A DNA stretch of 64,000 nt, from contig NZ_CP063353.1 in the NCBI RefSeq assembly GCF_014931565.1, forward strand, positions 2,418,001 through 2,482,000, written 5' to 3'. A program made the translations under genes and the position numbers. Under the pieces are notes generated by a model that was not told the origin of the DNA, did no database searches, and worked only from the letters and a program-made list of their open reading frames with translations. The DNA comes from Clostridium sp. 'deep sea'. GTDB lineage: Bacteria; Bacillota; UBA994; PWPR01. Shown in pieces: positions 37,400-47,700 of the stretch (position 1 is the first letter of the stretch; each line of letters opens with the position of its first letter).

Positions 37400-38512
37400 T
37401 TAATTTCTTCCTGCAACTGGCATTAATAAAGCAAATCCTCTATCATCGCCCTCTGGTTGAGCTACAACCATATTATACTTTTCAGCAAACTTCATAAATA
37501 CAACATCGGAGTTTATATGTTTAACTAAATCCTGTAAATATTTTAGAGTAAACGATACTTGGATATCATCGCCATCTCTTTCAACAGCTACTTCCTCTGT
37601 ATGTTGACCTAAATCTATTGACTTACCATGTACAGTGAAAACGTTGTCTTTACAAGTAATATTTACTACTCCATTTTGTGAATCTCTAATAATTAGGGCG
37701 GCGCGCTCTAGGCTTCCTTGTAAGTCAGATTTAACTATTTTAACACTTGAGTGATATCCACTAGGTAAATATTGCACTATATCTGGATATTGTCCTTCTA
37801 TCAGCTTGGAGTAAATACTAACCCCACCGATATTAAGCATAATTTGACCGTTTCCAAACATTATTTCTGTTTCTTCTGAGTCAATTGATTGTAGTAACCT
37901 AATTATCTCTTGACCATTTTTCCCAGGCAATACTAATCTTCTATTTTCGCCTTTATAAAAACACTCTCTCTTAATTGAAGAAATTCTAAAACCATCGCAT
38001 GCGCTTAATCTAATAAGATCCTCTTGAAACTCCATTAAAACTCCCGTAAATATAGGTCTAATATCATCTTTAGAAGCTACATATAGGGTATTATCAAACA
38101 TTTTCAATAACTCTTGAGAATTTAAGTTTAAGCCTGCAGTATACTCTCCCCCTGTAACATTAGGAAACTCTACACCAGGGAGTCCTACTAATTCCATTTT
38201 AAACATGTCACCTTTTATGGTTGTACGATAATTATTATAATTCACATTAATTTCTAGTTTATCTACATTACTTTTTCTTACTATATCCAAAAAAACAGAG
38301 GCTGGTAAAATAACACTACCCATTTCTATTACTTCACAATCTATGGCACATTTAACTGTAAACTCTAAATTAGAAGCGGTCATAGTTAAGGAATTTTCAT
38401 CTACTTCTAGGAGTATCCCCCCTAGTGTATCTAAAATATCTTTGGTAGATGCAGCACGTGCAGTTAAGGCTACTGCATAATTTAATTCATTTCTGTTACA
38501 TATAATATTCAT
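37400..38512 (-). CDS. dnaN: DNA polymerase III beta subunit (sliding clamp)
   Basis: A 370-residue clamp of three similar domains that tethers the polymerase and repair proteins to DNA. The N terminus 'MNIICNRNELNYAVALTARA' and the domain-3 end 'VVAQPEGDDRGFALLMPVAG' are typical. It follows dnaA after a 179-base spacer and has GGGGG before its ATG. Confidence 0.97.
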   Translation of the reverse strand: MNIICNRNELNYAVALTARAASTKDILDTLGGILLEVDENSLTMTASNLEFTVKCAIDCEVIEMGSVILPASVFLDIVRKSNVDKLEINVNYNNYRTTIKGDMFKMELVGLPGVEFPNVTGGEYTAGLNLNSQELLKMFDNTLYVASKDDIRPIFTGVLMEFQEDLIRLSACDGFRISSIKRECFYKGENRRLVLPGKNGQEIIRLLQSIDSEETEIMFGNGQIMLNIGGVSIYSKLIEGQYPDIVQYLPSGYHSSVKIVKSDLQGSLERAALIIRDSQNGVVNITCKDNVFTVHGKSIDLGQHTEEVAVERDGDDIQVSFTLKYLQDLVKHINSDVVFMKFAEKYNMVVAQPEGDDRGFALLMPVAGRN

Positions 38513-38691
38513 AAAAAAACCCCCTTAGTTTATACATCAATAATTATTTTAAAGTAATAATAATAATAATAAGGTCTGTTAAAACTGTGTATAACCCAAT
38601 ATTGCATTATATTTAGACAAATTTCGCATGTTAATATTTTGTGCAAAACTCATAGTAAACTAACTAACTTATTAACTAAATTCACAGATAA
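38513..38691. promoter_or_regulatory. dnaA-dnaN spacer with a DnaA box
   Basis: TGTGTATAA at 38586-38594 is the complement of TTATACACA, a match to the DnaA-box consensus TTATNCACA. A spacer of this size with a DnaA box suggests the second half of a bipartite origin, as in Bacillus, or DnaA control of dnaN. Confidence 0.55.
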
Positions 38692-40071
38692 CTATTTAGG
38701 TTTAATTTTATTTTTTAGTTCTGCTATTACACCAGCCAACTTAAAATCTGTTTTTATTTTTTGGTTTATCTTATCGCATGAATGCAGCACAGTAGTATGA
38801 TCTCTTCCACCAAACTCATTACCTATTTTAGGTAATGAATGATCTGTTAATTCTCTTGCTAAAAACATCGCCACTTGTCTTGGCAATACAATACTTTTAT
38901 TACGTTTATTAGAGATTAAAACTGTTTCAGTTAAGTTATAATATTCTGCAACTATCTTTTTAATTAAATCTATAGTAACTGGTCTAAAGCTACTCTGTGG
39001 TAACACATCTTTTAGTACAGCTCTAATAGATTCTATAGATAAAGGTACTTCATTAATACTTGCATAGGCATTTATTCTGGTTAATGCACCTTCTAGTTCT
39101 CTTATATTACTATTAATATTTTCAGCTATAAAAAAGGTGATGTTTTCAGGAATATCATACTTCTCCATCTCACATTTTTTTCGCAAAATCGCAACACGTG
39201 TTTCTAACTCTGGAGGTTGAATATCTGTTAATAGTCCCCACTCAAATCTAGACCTCAAGCGCTCTTCTAACTCACGTATTTCTCTTGGTGGTCTATCACT
39301 AGATATGATTAGTTGCTTCTTAGCATTATATAGTTCATTAAAGGTGTGGAAAAACTCAACCTGAGTACGCTCTTTGTTTTCTAAAAATTGAATATCATCA
39401 ATCATGAGAATATCAGCATTTCTGTATTTATTTCTAAATTTTGAAGTAGTATTGTTTTGAGTTGCATCAATAAACTCGTTAATAAATTTTTCTGAAGATA
39501 TATAAATTATTCTTAAATCGGGGTGTTTTTCACGTACATGATGTCCTATTGCGTGCATTAAATGGGTTTTACCTAAACCTGATCCACCATATAAAAACAA
39601 AGGATTATATGATTCGGCTGGATTTTTAGCCACAGCAAGAGAAGCTGCATGAGCAAATCTATTACTTTCACCTATAACAAAGGTATCAAATACATATTTG
39701 GGGTTTAGATTTAATTCATTATGAATTTGCAAGGGTTTGTTGTTACTATTTATATCAAATTTTAGTTGTTGATTTTCCACAGTAATGTGATTATTTACAA
39801 TACTTAAATAGCCATCTACTTCAGACTTTTCTATAAATTCTACATCATAACTTTCATCACAAATTTCACTTAGGCATTCTTTAAAGAGATGTAAGTAGTT
39901 TTTATTTAGCCAATGAATAAAAAAAGAATTAGGAACCTCTACAGCAACAATATTGTTGTGAATTAATATTGCATTAGTGTTTTTCACCCATATATCGAAG
40001 CCTGCCTTATTTGTACGGCTCTCCATTTTTTCTAAAACACGTTGCCAAATTGATTCAACATTTAAAGACAC
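38692..40071 (-). CDS. dnaA: Chromosomal replication initiator DnaA
   Basis: A 459-residue initiator. Domain I covers 'IWQRVLEKMESRTNKAGFDIW', shown here as 'IWQRVLEKMESRTNKAGFD', and is followed by a short linker. The AAA+ domain has Walker A 'YGGSGLGKTHLMHAIG', Walker B 'ILMIDDIQFLENKERTQ' and 'RLRSRFEWGL'. The C-terminal DNA-binding domain carries the signature 'GGRDHTTVLHSCDKI'. Translation starts at a GTG 6 bases after GAGGTGA. The TTATCCACA-rich region lies directly upstream, which supports autoregulation. Confidence 0.98.
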   Translation of the reverse strand: MSLNVESIWQRVLEKMESRTNKAGFDIWVKNTNAILIHNNIVAVEVPNSFFIHWLNKNYLHLFKECLSEICDESYDVEFIEKSEVDGYLSIVNNHITVENQQLKFDINSNNKPLQIHNELNLNPKYVFDTFVIGESNRFAHAASLAVAKNPAESYNPLFLYGGSGLGKTHLMHAIGHHVREKHPDLRIIYISSEKFINEFIDATQNNTTSKFRNKYRNADILMIDDIQFLENKERTQVEFFHTFNELYNAKKQLIISSDRPPREIRELEERLRSRFEWGLLTDIQPPELETRVAILRKKCEMEKYDIPENITFFIAENINSNIRELEGALTRINAYASINEVPLSIESIRAVLKDVLPQSSFRPVTIDLIKKIVAEYYNLTETVLISNKRNKSIVLPRQVAMFLARELTDHSLPKIGNEFGGRDHTTVLHSCDKINQKIKTDFKLAGVIAELKNKIKPK

Positions 40072-40102
40072 AGGAAATCACCTCATTAAATTTAAGAATA
40101 CC

Positions 40103-40131
40103 AGTATACTATTTTAACAAAAAATAAACAA
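40103..40131 (-). promoter_or_regulatory. Candidate dnaA promoter
   Basis: TTGTTT (40131-40126), a 17-base spacer and TATACT (40108-40103) lie 30-60 bases before the dnaA start. The -35 is imperfect, so confidence is moderate. Confidence 0.45.
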
Positions 40132-40480
40132 TTCATAGAGAATCATTTTTTAAAAATGGATAACTATATTAGTTTTCCACATAATATTAGAGGTATAATT
40201 TATAGTATGATTAAGAAATTAACAAGTTATAAACAGATACTTGCTAAAAAAATAAATAAATTAGTTAATTTCAGAGTTATTAAAAAATAATTGGTAATTC
40301 TGCTCACTAAAAGAAACAATTTATCCACAAGAAACTCAATATTTGTGTATATACATATAGTTAATATTGATATCAACTATAATAATAGCAAATTAAAATT
40401 GCATCAGCAACAAAATATCGACTTAATTTTCTGTTGAAAACCCTGTTAATTACTTATTTTTAGCTACTTTCGACACTCCT
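40132..40480. other. Putative oriC (rpmH-dnaA intergenic part)
   Basis: About 350 AT-rich bases between divergent dnaA and rpmH. DnaA-box-like 9-mers are: a perfect TTATCCACA at 40321-40329, TTTTCCACA at 40173-40181, TTATCCATT (minus) at 40163-40155, TTATAAACA at 40227-40235, and ATATACACA (minus) at 40352-40344. The AT-rich stretch around 40235-40300 could be the unwinding element. Gene strands switch from leftward to rightward exactly here, as expected at a bidirectional origin. Confidence 0.8.
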
Positions 40481-40483
40481 TTC

Positions 40484-40512
40484 TTGACCTTCATTAAGAT
40501 AATAATTATAAT
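40484..40512 (+). promoter_or_regulatory. SigA-type promoter of rpmH-rnpA
   Basis: TTGACC (40484-40489) and TATAAT (40507-40512) are separated by 17 bases, 34 bases before the rpmH start. Confidence 0.88.
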
Positions 40513-40545
40513 ATTAAGGACGCGAGCGGGGAGGTGTATAGAATA

Positions 40546-40680
40546 ATGAAAAGAACATTCCAGCCTAATAATAGAAAAAGAAAAAAAACACATGGCTTCC
40601 GCAAACGCATGAGTACTTCTGATGGAAGAAAGGTATTAAAAAGACGTCGCTTAAAAGGCAGAAAAAGAGTTTCAGTTTAG
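40546..40680 (+). CDS. rpmH: Ribosomal protein bL34
   Basis: A 44-residue, very basic protein, '[18 protein letters not shown]' at the N terminus and ending 'GRKRVSV', the standard bL34 of the large subunit. GGGGAGGTG precedes the ATG. It opens the rightward rpmH-rnpA-yidD-yidC-jag cluster. Confidence 0.97.
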   Translation: MKRTFQPNNRKRKKTHGFRKRMSTSDGRKVLKRRRLKGRKRVSV

Positions 40681-40736
40681 ACCACTAAATAGTGGTCTAT
40701 TGAACTTTGACTAAATACTTTTTTAAGGAGCGCTGT

Positions 40737-41090
40737 ATGCGTCGAAAATACTCACTTAAAACGAAAAGAGATTTTGTTCGTTTATATCGACGTGGCAAAA
40801 CTAGCGTTGATAGCAGATTAGTAGTATATGCAAAAAAAGGTGAAGCTAATAACTGTAGAATAGGATTTTCAATTAGTAAGAAAATTGGAAATGCAGTAGT
40901 ACGAAATCGCATTAAACGGCAACTACGAGAAATATTTCGCTCGCGCAACCATGAATTTAACAAAAATTATGACTTAGTAGTTGTTGTCCGTAAAGGAAGC
41001 GTTGGTGCAACGTATCAGCAATTAGACAAAACATTTTTTTACCATTGTACTAAACTAGGTTTGATTGACAATGTAAAAGGAGATGATTAA
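40737..41090 (+). CDS. rnpA: Ribonuclease P protein component
   Basis: The basic protein cofactor of RNase P, which matures tRNA 5' ends. It begins 'MRRKYSLKTKRDFVRLYRRG'; the RNR motif 'KIGNAVVRNRIKRQLREIFR' is the RNA-binding signature. The ATG at 40737 has AAGGAG 7 bases upstream; an earlier in-frame start (40707) gives a non-conserved extension without a ribosome site. Confidence 0.96.
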   Translation: MRRKYSLKTKRDFVRLYRRGKTSVDSRLVVYAKKGEANNCRIGFSISKKIGNAVVRNRIKRQLREIFRSRNHEFNKNYDLVVVVRKGSVGATYQQLDKTFFYHCTKLGLIDNVKGDD

Positions 41091-41091
41091 G

Positions 41092-41301
41092 TTGCAAAAG
41101 ATAATTTTGCAGCTAATTAAGTTTTACCAAAAAAAAGTTTCTCCAAGTATGGGTGCTCATTGTCGTTTTCGACCAACTTGTTCTCAATATGCTTATGAAG
41201 CTATAAGTAGATTTGGTTTGATAAAAGGTGGGATCAAGGCTTTATGGAGGGTTATGCGGTGTAATCCCTTATTTAAAGGCGGATATGATCCAGTAAAATA
41301 A
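41092..41301 (+). CDS. yidD: Membrane protein insertion efficiency factor YidD
   Basis: About 69 residues with the family's 'RFRPTCSQYAYEAI' and 'RVMRCNPLFKGGYDP' motifs; YidD assists YidC at the inner face of the membrane. Start choice: AAGGAG stands 9 bases before a TTG at 41092, while the ATG at 41083 is only 2 bases from it, so I prefer the TTG. It follows the rnpA stop immediately. Confidence 0.92.
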   Translation: MQKIILQLIKFYQKKVSPSMGAHCRFRPTCSQYAYEAISRFGLIKGGIKALWRVMRCNPLFKGGYDPVK

Positions 41302-41323
41302 TAAAGGAGGTTGGTCATACAGG

Positions 41324-42019
41324 ATGGGATTTTTATCTAATATAGTACTTTCCATCGTTGATTTTTTTTATGGGGTAACAAAGAATTATGGTGTTAGTAT
41401 AATTCTTCTTACACTTACAGTACGATTTGCATTATTACCCCTAAACATTAAGAGTATGAAATTTACCCATATTTCTAAAGTTTTAAACCCTAAAATGCAG
41501 GAAATACAAAAGAAGTATAAGAATGATAAAGAAAAACTTAATCAAGCAACATTAGAGCTCTGGCAAAAGTATAAAGTAAACCCCGCAGCAGGTTGTTTAC
41601 CTTTATTTATTCAGTTTCCGATACTTATTGCAGTAATTACTGCGTTGCGTTCTCCAGATTTCTTTAAAGTTGCTCAACCAATGTTTTTAGGTATAAATTT
41701 AAAATTACCTGATACTGGTTACGCATGGGCATTTGGAATTAAGTATTTAATACTTCCAATTTTATCGGTTGTAACAACATATCTTCAAACTAAAGTAACA
41801 TCTGCGGGAAATCCTCAGGCTAACATGAAGTCTATGACAATAATGATGACAATTATGATGGGATGGATCACTATAAGTTATCCATCAGGAATAGCTCTAT
41901 ATTGGGTAACTGGTAATATATTTGCTATAGTTCAATATATGGTCTTTAATAGAATAATGGATGGTAAAGATCTTTTACCAGAAGAAGGGGTTAAAGATAG
42001 TGAAAAAAAGCGTAATTAA
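41324..42019 (+). CDS. yidC: Membrane insertase YidC (SpoIIIJ type)
   Basis: A 231-residue, five-helix insertase of the short Gram-positive type. The core starts with 'YGVSIILLTLTVRFALLPL', which carries the groove Arg of 'TVRF'; the coiled cytoplasmic hairpin 'MQEIQKKYKNDKEKLNQ' and 'AAGCLPLFIQFPILIAV' follow. No lipobox is seen at the N terminus, unlike Bacillus SpoIIIJ. AAAGGAGG precedes the ATG, and the end overlaps jag by 20 bases. Confidence 0.95.
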   Translation: MGFLSNIVLSIVDFFYGVTKNYGVSIILLTLTVRFALLPLNIKSMKFTHISKVLNPKMQEIQKKYKNDKEKLNQATLELWQKYKVNPAAGCLPLFIQFPILIAVITALRSPDFFKVAQPMFLGINLKLPDTGYAWAFGIKYLILPILSVVTTYLQTKVTSAGNPQANMKSMTIMMTIMMGWITISYPSGIALYWVTGNIFAIVQYMVFNRIMDGKDLLPEEGVKDSEKKRN

Positions 42020-42997
42020 AAGCGCTAAAACAGTTGAAGAGGCTGTTAGGCTCGCTTTAAAAGAGCTAAATACTACTGAAGATAAAGTTGATATTAATAT
42101 TATAGAACAACCTTCATCTGGCTTTTTAGGAATAATAGGTGTTAAGCCAGCAATAATTAAAGTAGTAGAAAAAGACGATAGAAAAAGTGACTATTCCTTA
42201 AAATCACAGATTAATGTAACCAATAAACACAGAGAGTCAAAAAAAGAAACAAAAAAACCATAGAAAAAAGGCAAGTTAGTAATACCTTAAATAGTCGTAA
42301 ACAAGATATAGACATAGTTGATTTTGTTCAGCAAATTTGTGATAAAATAGTTGCTGGCTGTAAAGTTAATAAACTATCGGAAGATGAAGAAGGTTTAAGT
42401 TTAACTATTATAGGTGACGACATAGGATTAATAGTAGGTAAACATGGTGAAACTCTAAATTCTATTCAATACTTGGCTGCTATGGTATACAGTAGACAGC
42501 AAGGAAGTTATAAAAGAGTTAGTGTAGATGCAGGTGGTTATCGTGAAAGAAGAGAAAAGAAAATAATTGAGTTTGGTACTCGTATGGCTCAAAAGGCAAG
42601 TAGAACAGGAAGAAGAATTTCATTAGAGCCTATGAACTCATATGAACGAAGAATAGTTCATATGGCATTACAAGATATGGATGGTATAAGCACCTTTAGT
42701 GAAGGTGAAGAGCCAAATAGAAGAGTGGTTATTGCTCCTGCTAATGAAAGAAGTAGCAATAGATACAGTAGAAGTAATAGAAAGTATAATAATTCTAAAG
42801 ATGATAGATATAGAAAAGACAGACCTAATAACACACCACATAGATCATCTAATAGGTCATCAAACTCTAATAATAACAACACAAGTAACAATAATACAAA
42901 GAATAACAATACAAAAAAGGTTGTTAAACCTAAAAAGAACGAGAGTAATCCATACGAGCATTATTATAGCAAGTATGATAATCGTTATAAAAAGTAA
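42000..42997 (+). CDS. jag: RNA-binding protein Jag/KhpB, reading frame broken at an A7 tract
   Basis: An RNA-binding protein partnered with KhpA and linked to cell division and elongation in streptococci. The GTG at 42000 follows GAAGGGG and opens the Jag-N domain ('VKKSVIKSAKTVEEAVRLAL', shown without the initial Met). The frame stops at TAG 42261, right after a run of seven A (42251-42257). The rest continues in the -1 frame: linker, KH domain ('IVGKHGETLNSIQYL'), R3H ('NSYERRIVHMAL') and a long Asn/Ser/Arg-rich tail to 42997. No ATG, GTG or TTG precedes the KH motif in that frame. An indel or slippage at A7 explains this. Confidence 0.85.
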
Positions 42998-43005
42998 ACT
43001 CTATA

Positions 43006-43035
43006 AAAGCTGTGCAATTTGCACAGCTTTTTGTT
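43006..43035 (+). terminator. Terminator of the rpmH-jag cluster
   Basis: AAAGCTGTGC and GCACAGCTTT form a perfect 10-bp stem with a 5-base loop, followed by TTTTTG. Confidence 0.9.
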
Positions 43036-43154
43036 AATTTAGTGAGTTTTATAGTGTACAAATAAACTAATAAATTGTATGATTATTATCTGTAGAGATA
43101 TACTTATTAGTGGATATATTTTTTTATAGGTATCTTGTTTATGGGGTGAATATA

Positions 43155-44525
43155 ATGGATACAATAGTTGCTATAGCAACGGCAATGGGTGAAGGTGGTA
43201 TTGGAATAATACGTTTAAGTGGTCCTGAGGCTGTTTATGTAACAGATAAAATATTTGTACATGTTAAAGGAAAAAAACTTATAAACCTCGACTCCCATAA
43301 GATATATTATGGAAATATTATTGATAAAGAAAACAGAATTATTGACGAAGTTCTTGTTAGTTTAATGAGAGCTCCTTTAACCTATACCAAAGAAGATGTT
43401 GTTGAAATTAATTGTCACGGTGGAATACAGCCTCTAAATCAAATACTACAGTTACTTTTAGCACAACCCAATATTCGCTTAGCTGAGGCAGGAGAGTTTA
43501 CCAAAAGAGCCTTTTTAAACGGTAGAATTGATTTAGCTCAGGCTGAGTCTGTAATAGATATTATTAGGTCAAAAACTGATAGTGCTTTGAGAGTGTCTAT
43601 GGGTCAGTTACAAGGGATATTATCTAAAAAAGTAAATGAGCTTTATGATAACTTACTTGAATTACAAGCAGAAATATCGCTAAATATAGATTACCCTGAA
43701 TATGATGAATATGAAAGCAGTAAAAGTAATGTTCAAGAAAAACTAAAAAATATAAGTAAAAAAATAGATTTACTTTTGCACAATAGTAAACTTGGGAGAA
43801 TTGTACGAGAGGGGATTAAAACAGCCATTGTTGGTAGACCTAATGTTGGTAAATCGTCTCTTTTAAACGCCCTACTAGGAGAAGATAGAGCTATTGTCAC
43901 AGATATTCCTGGAACCACCCGTGATACAGTTGAAGAGTCTTTAAACTTAGGTGGCATTCCATTACATGTTGTTGATACTGCTGGTATTCGTGATTCAAAC
44001 AATATAGTTGAAAAAATTGGCATAGAACGATCAAGAAAAGCTTTGATTTCAGCAGATTTAGTATTACTGGTGATTGATGTATCACATAATTTAACGGTAG
44101 AAGACTTAGAATTACTTAATAACGTTCCTAATGATAGAACTATCTTAATTCTAAATAAAAATGATTTACAAAAAGTAATTACAGAAGAAGAAATAAAAAA
44201 ATATAAACTACCTATTGTTGAGTTATCTGCTCTAAAGGGAGTAGGCATAAAAGGTCTTGAGGAATTAGTTAAAAAAATGTTTATGACAGGTAAAATAGAG
44301 AGTAATAATACAGCCTTAGTAAGTAATGTACGTCATATCGATCTACTAAAAAAAGCTTGCCAAGATATTGAACAGGCCTTAACTGCTTTACACGACAATA
44401 TGCCTATAGATTTAGTAAATATAGACATTCAAAATGCTCGTGAAAATATAGGTAGTATTACTGGAAAAACGGTTCACGAAGAATTACTCGACTTTATTTT
44501 TGCTGAATTTTGTGTAGGGAAATAA
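43155..44525 (+). CDS. mnmE: tRNA modification GTPase MnmE (TrmE)
   Basis: Works with MnmG to place carboxymethylaminomethyl or aminomethyl groups on wobble U34. It has an N-terminal tetrahydrofolate-binding domain ('DTIVAIATAMGEGGIGIIR'), a helical domain with an inserted Ras-like G domain ('GRPNVGKSSLLNALLG', 'DIPGTTRDTVEE', 'DTAGIRD', 'LNKNDL') and the catalytic Cys in the terminal 'FCVGK'. The ATG at 43155 follows GGGGTGA; earlier codons are not conserved. mnmG, usually the next gene, is 4.5 kb away here. Confidence 0.96.
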   Translation: MDTIVAIATAMGEGGIGIIRLSGPEAVYVTDKIFVHVKGKKLINLDSHKIYYGNIIDKENRIIDEVLVSLMRAPLTYTKEDVVEINCHGGIQPLNQILQLLLAQPNIRLAEAGEFTKRAFLNGRIDLAQAESVIDIIRSKTDSALRVSMGQLQGILSKKVNELYDNLLELQAEISLNIDYPEYDEYESSKSNVQEKLKNISKKIDLLLHNSKLGRIVREGIKTAIVGRPNVGKSSLLNALLGEDRAIVTDIPGTTRDTVEESLNLGGIPLHVVDTAGIRDSNNIVEKIGIERSRKALISADLVLLVIDVSHNLTVEDLELLNNVPNDRTILILNKNDLQKVITEEEIKKYKLPIVELSALKGVGIKGLEELVKKMFMTGKIESNNTALVSNVRHIDLLKKACQDIEQALTALHDNMPIDLVNIDIQNARENIGSITGKTVHEELLDFIFAEFCVGK

Positions 44526-44562
44526 GTAATACTAACTTTATTAAAATTAATTGAAGTAATCT

Positions 44563-44610
44563 ACACCCCGATTTCTGGATGTAAAAGTATAGAAACGGGG
44601 TGTTTTTATT
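44563..44610 (+). terminator. Terminator of mnmE
   Basis: ACACCCCGATTTCT (44563-44576) pairs with AGAAACGGGGTGT (44591-44603, one bulge), followed by TTTTTATT. Confidence 0.85.
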
Positions 44611-44767
44611 AGGACTAATATATGTCTTGTACAATACCTAAACAAGTGATTTAATTGTAGGCTAGTAGCTAATAATACAACTTTAAATTATCACATTCAT
44701 TTTTATCATAAGCTAAATTTTTAACATAATAAAATTATACACTTATCCTTAATGTGCCCTATCAAGT

Positions 44768-47700
44768 TTACTTTAGAATCCAAGCACTTTTATTATCAGG
44801 TAGTAAAGAATTGCTTAAGGATAGTGTGAAATAGTATCCTTTTGATCTTAAGGACCTTAATATAGTTCTCATATTTACTGTATCTATAATATATAAGTTT
44901 CCTTGAGGACGGTAGTCATAGTATTCATAGTTATTTTTTACTAACCAGTCTATTAGGTTAAATTTATCACTATCAGTATGCTCTTTTATATCTTCTTGTT
45001 GTAAGTACAAGTTTGCATATGTGTCGCTATCTGGGTTAAAAGCAGTAGGATTTTTTTCATAAGTTATATTGCTATTGTTAACTGAAGGAGTTGTATTTGC
45101 ATCTTTTGTTAAGCTATGTTGCTCATTGGTGAATGGTTCAAAGCTAAAAGTTTCATCATAGCCAATATCCTCATCACTAAAGTTAAATAAAGCAGCTTTA
45201 TTATTAATATCTGAATCAGTAAAGCCATATTTAGTATTTCTTTTGTTTTTAGTTAAAACATCTTTTAGAGAATTAATTTGATTTTTAAGGCTTTTGTTAA
45301 TTTCATTAAAACCCTCATTATCTGCTACCAAATTATCACTAACTGCAACCTCCTTAAATGGAATATTTAATTCTTTTTTAATGCATTCGTTTGTTGTCGC
45401 TTTAAAATTAGTTAGATACTTATTAAAAAATTCAGTATAATTAAAATCATCAATAGCTAGTTTTGTTATAAAATCAATATTTATGGTATTCTTTAAACAT
45501 GTATATAGACTATCAACATTCTGTTCTAAGTCAACTAAAATTACTTGTAAATCACTTTTACTTAGTTGTAATAATCTCTTAATTAAGCTCTCATTTAAGC
45601 TAGTTACTTTACGTTTATCAATAATTAGAATTGGTGTTTTTATAATAATAGCTAAATCTATCTCTAAGTTATTTAACAATATGTTTTGTTGAGATCTAAT
45701 GCCATGCTCAGCTAAACTGTTAGCTAGGTTTTTAACAGCTGTATTGCTGTAAGTTATACTATTATGGATACTGTTGAACTCAATGAAATCTACTAACTCA
45801 TTTTGAATTGGTAAAAGATCATTAGTGTGACTTGTATTATACATATAACAAAAAAACTCTTGAGTTCTTGCTAGTATGGTACATAGTTCTGCCCTTATAT
45901 TGTTGTCGTATTTTAACACCTTTGAGTAATCATTATGAAAATCTAAAGCCAAAACAATATCATAGTAGTCATTACTTAAACCGTTTATATTGCTAACTAA
46001 GACATTTGATAAATTATTTTCATTGATTAATTTATTTAACATAAGGTATAAATTATTGCTTAAATCAACTAAGATTATTTTTTTACTAGAGTTAGTCTTT
46101 TTATTTAAATCTGTAATCATTTTTAGTATATAGTCGTAGAATTTATTTTCATTTTTAATTATACTGGTCATATCAATAGCAAAAATTGAGTTATTAAATT
46201 TATTTCCTAAATACCTTAAGTTGTTGTTATAACAAAGTTTGTTTAGGCAGTTAACAACAGACAATGGATTGATTGTATTATTATTGAGAGAATATAAAGT
46301 AACACAGTTACCTTCTATTAAATCAAATAAGTTATTGCTGTTTATAATGTTAGATTTATTTTTTACATTAGCCAATAATGACTCACTTAATTCAGATATG
46401 GTTTCATAATCATTTAGCACACACTCTTTATAATACTGGCTTTTATCTCCAATAACTAAGCATTTTTCAGTAACACATAAAGCTAATACCCCATATATAT
46501 CTATTTTTTCGCTATTATTTATGATGATTAAGTCATAAAAGCTATCATTATTTTTAATAGTTTCATCTATAAATTGTTGGTAGGTCATTATGTTAAAACT
46601 GTTTTTATACATAGAATTGAAGTTTTGCTCATAACCAAGATTAATCTCATTTTTGATGGCATTAATTGGCTTAAGAGAGGCTGTTAAATCTATTACACAA
46701 CTCTCAGTATTTATTAAATCAGTAACATTTTTATTAGAATCATACAACAAGTCTTCTTTTGTATATTTAATTCTATCTGTTAACAATTTAGTTAAATCAG
46801 TAAGTGCAAACTTACTTAAAGTATCAATTAAATCATGCTCAATATATTGTTGAGCATATTGATTGAAAAATTCTTTCCATTTAAATCCACATTCAAGTAA
46901 TTTGTTTATATATATCCTCCAAGTATTTTCATACCAATTTGAAGATTTTACTATGTTATTATAGTATTTTGATAAACACTTGATTAAATTATTGTCTTTT
47001 TTGGATAACTCACCTTCACCAATTGTAACCATCATTTTGCTCCACATTTGAATTAGCTTATTTTTTAGTATTTGCCTCTCAATGTGCATTTTAATTAGTA
47101 AAAAATCATTAAGTATTTTTGGTTTGTGATTATTTACTAAACAACTATTAATGACATTTTTCCACGGCCTTGAAAAGGTATAGTCTAATCTTCGTAGTTT
47201 ATGCTTTCTTTTAAGATAATCTATTATTTCATTAACTGTTTTAAGAATAAAATCTAATTTTAGCAGCTTATTGAGTTCAATATTGACTCCATTAAGAGTT
47301 TTTTTAGAGCTTTTATAAAAAACTGTAAAGTCGTCAATGAGTTTTTTTAGCTTTAGCCAGTCTTCATTTAGGGATTTAATTTTATTTTGATTAGCTATAA
47401 TTTTTGTATAAGGGTATTTCTCAAAAATATCGTAGATTATGTTATTAGTATCTTTTAAAACTCCTATTAGAAGACCTTTTTGGTAAACAGCATCATCATT
47501 CCAATATAGTTGATTATTATTTTTAGATAAATCATTGCTATAAATACCTTTTTTTATATTACATTCTTTAATATTATCTAGTGCACAAGCTAAGTTATTA
47601 TAAGACTCTTTGTACTCTTTAAATAAATTATTATCAAAACTTTTTGAGTTAGCCACATTTTTATTAAATATTATACTTGGTAAGTTTTTAGTTAGGTTAT

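Noticed and set aside
40697-40963. 88-codon minus-strand open frame opposite rnpA
   Set aside because: Antisense shadow of rnpA.
42658-43037. Open frames overlapping the end of jag (Leu-rich on minus, Ile/Thr-rich on plus)
   Set aside because: Produced by the Asn-rich low-complexity tail of jag read in other frames.
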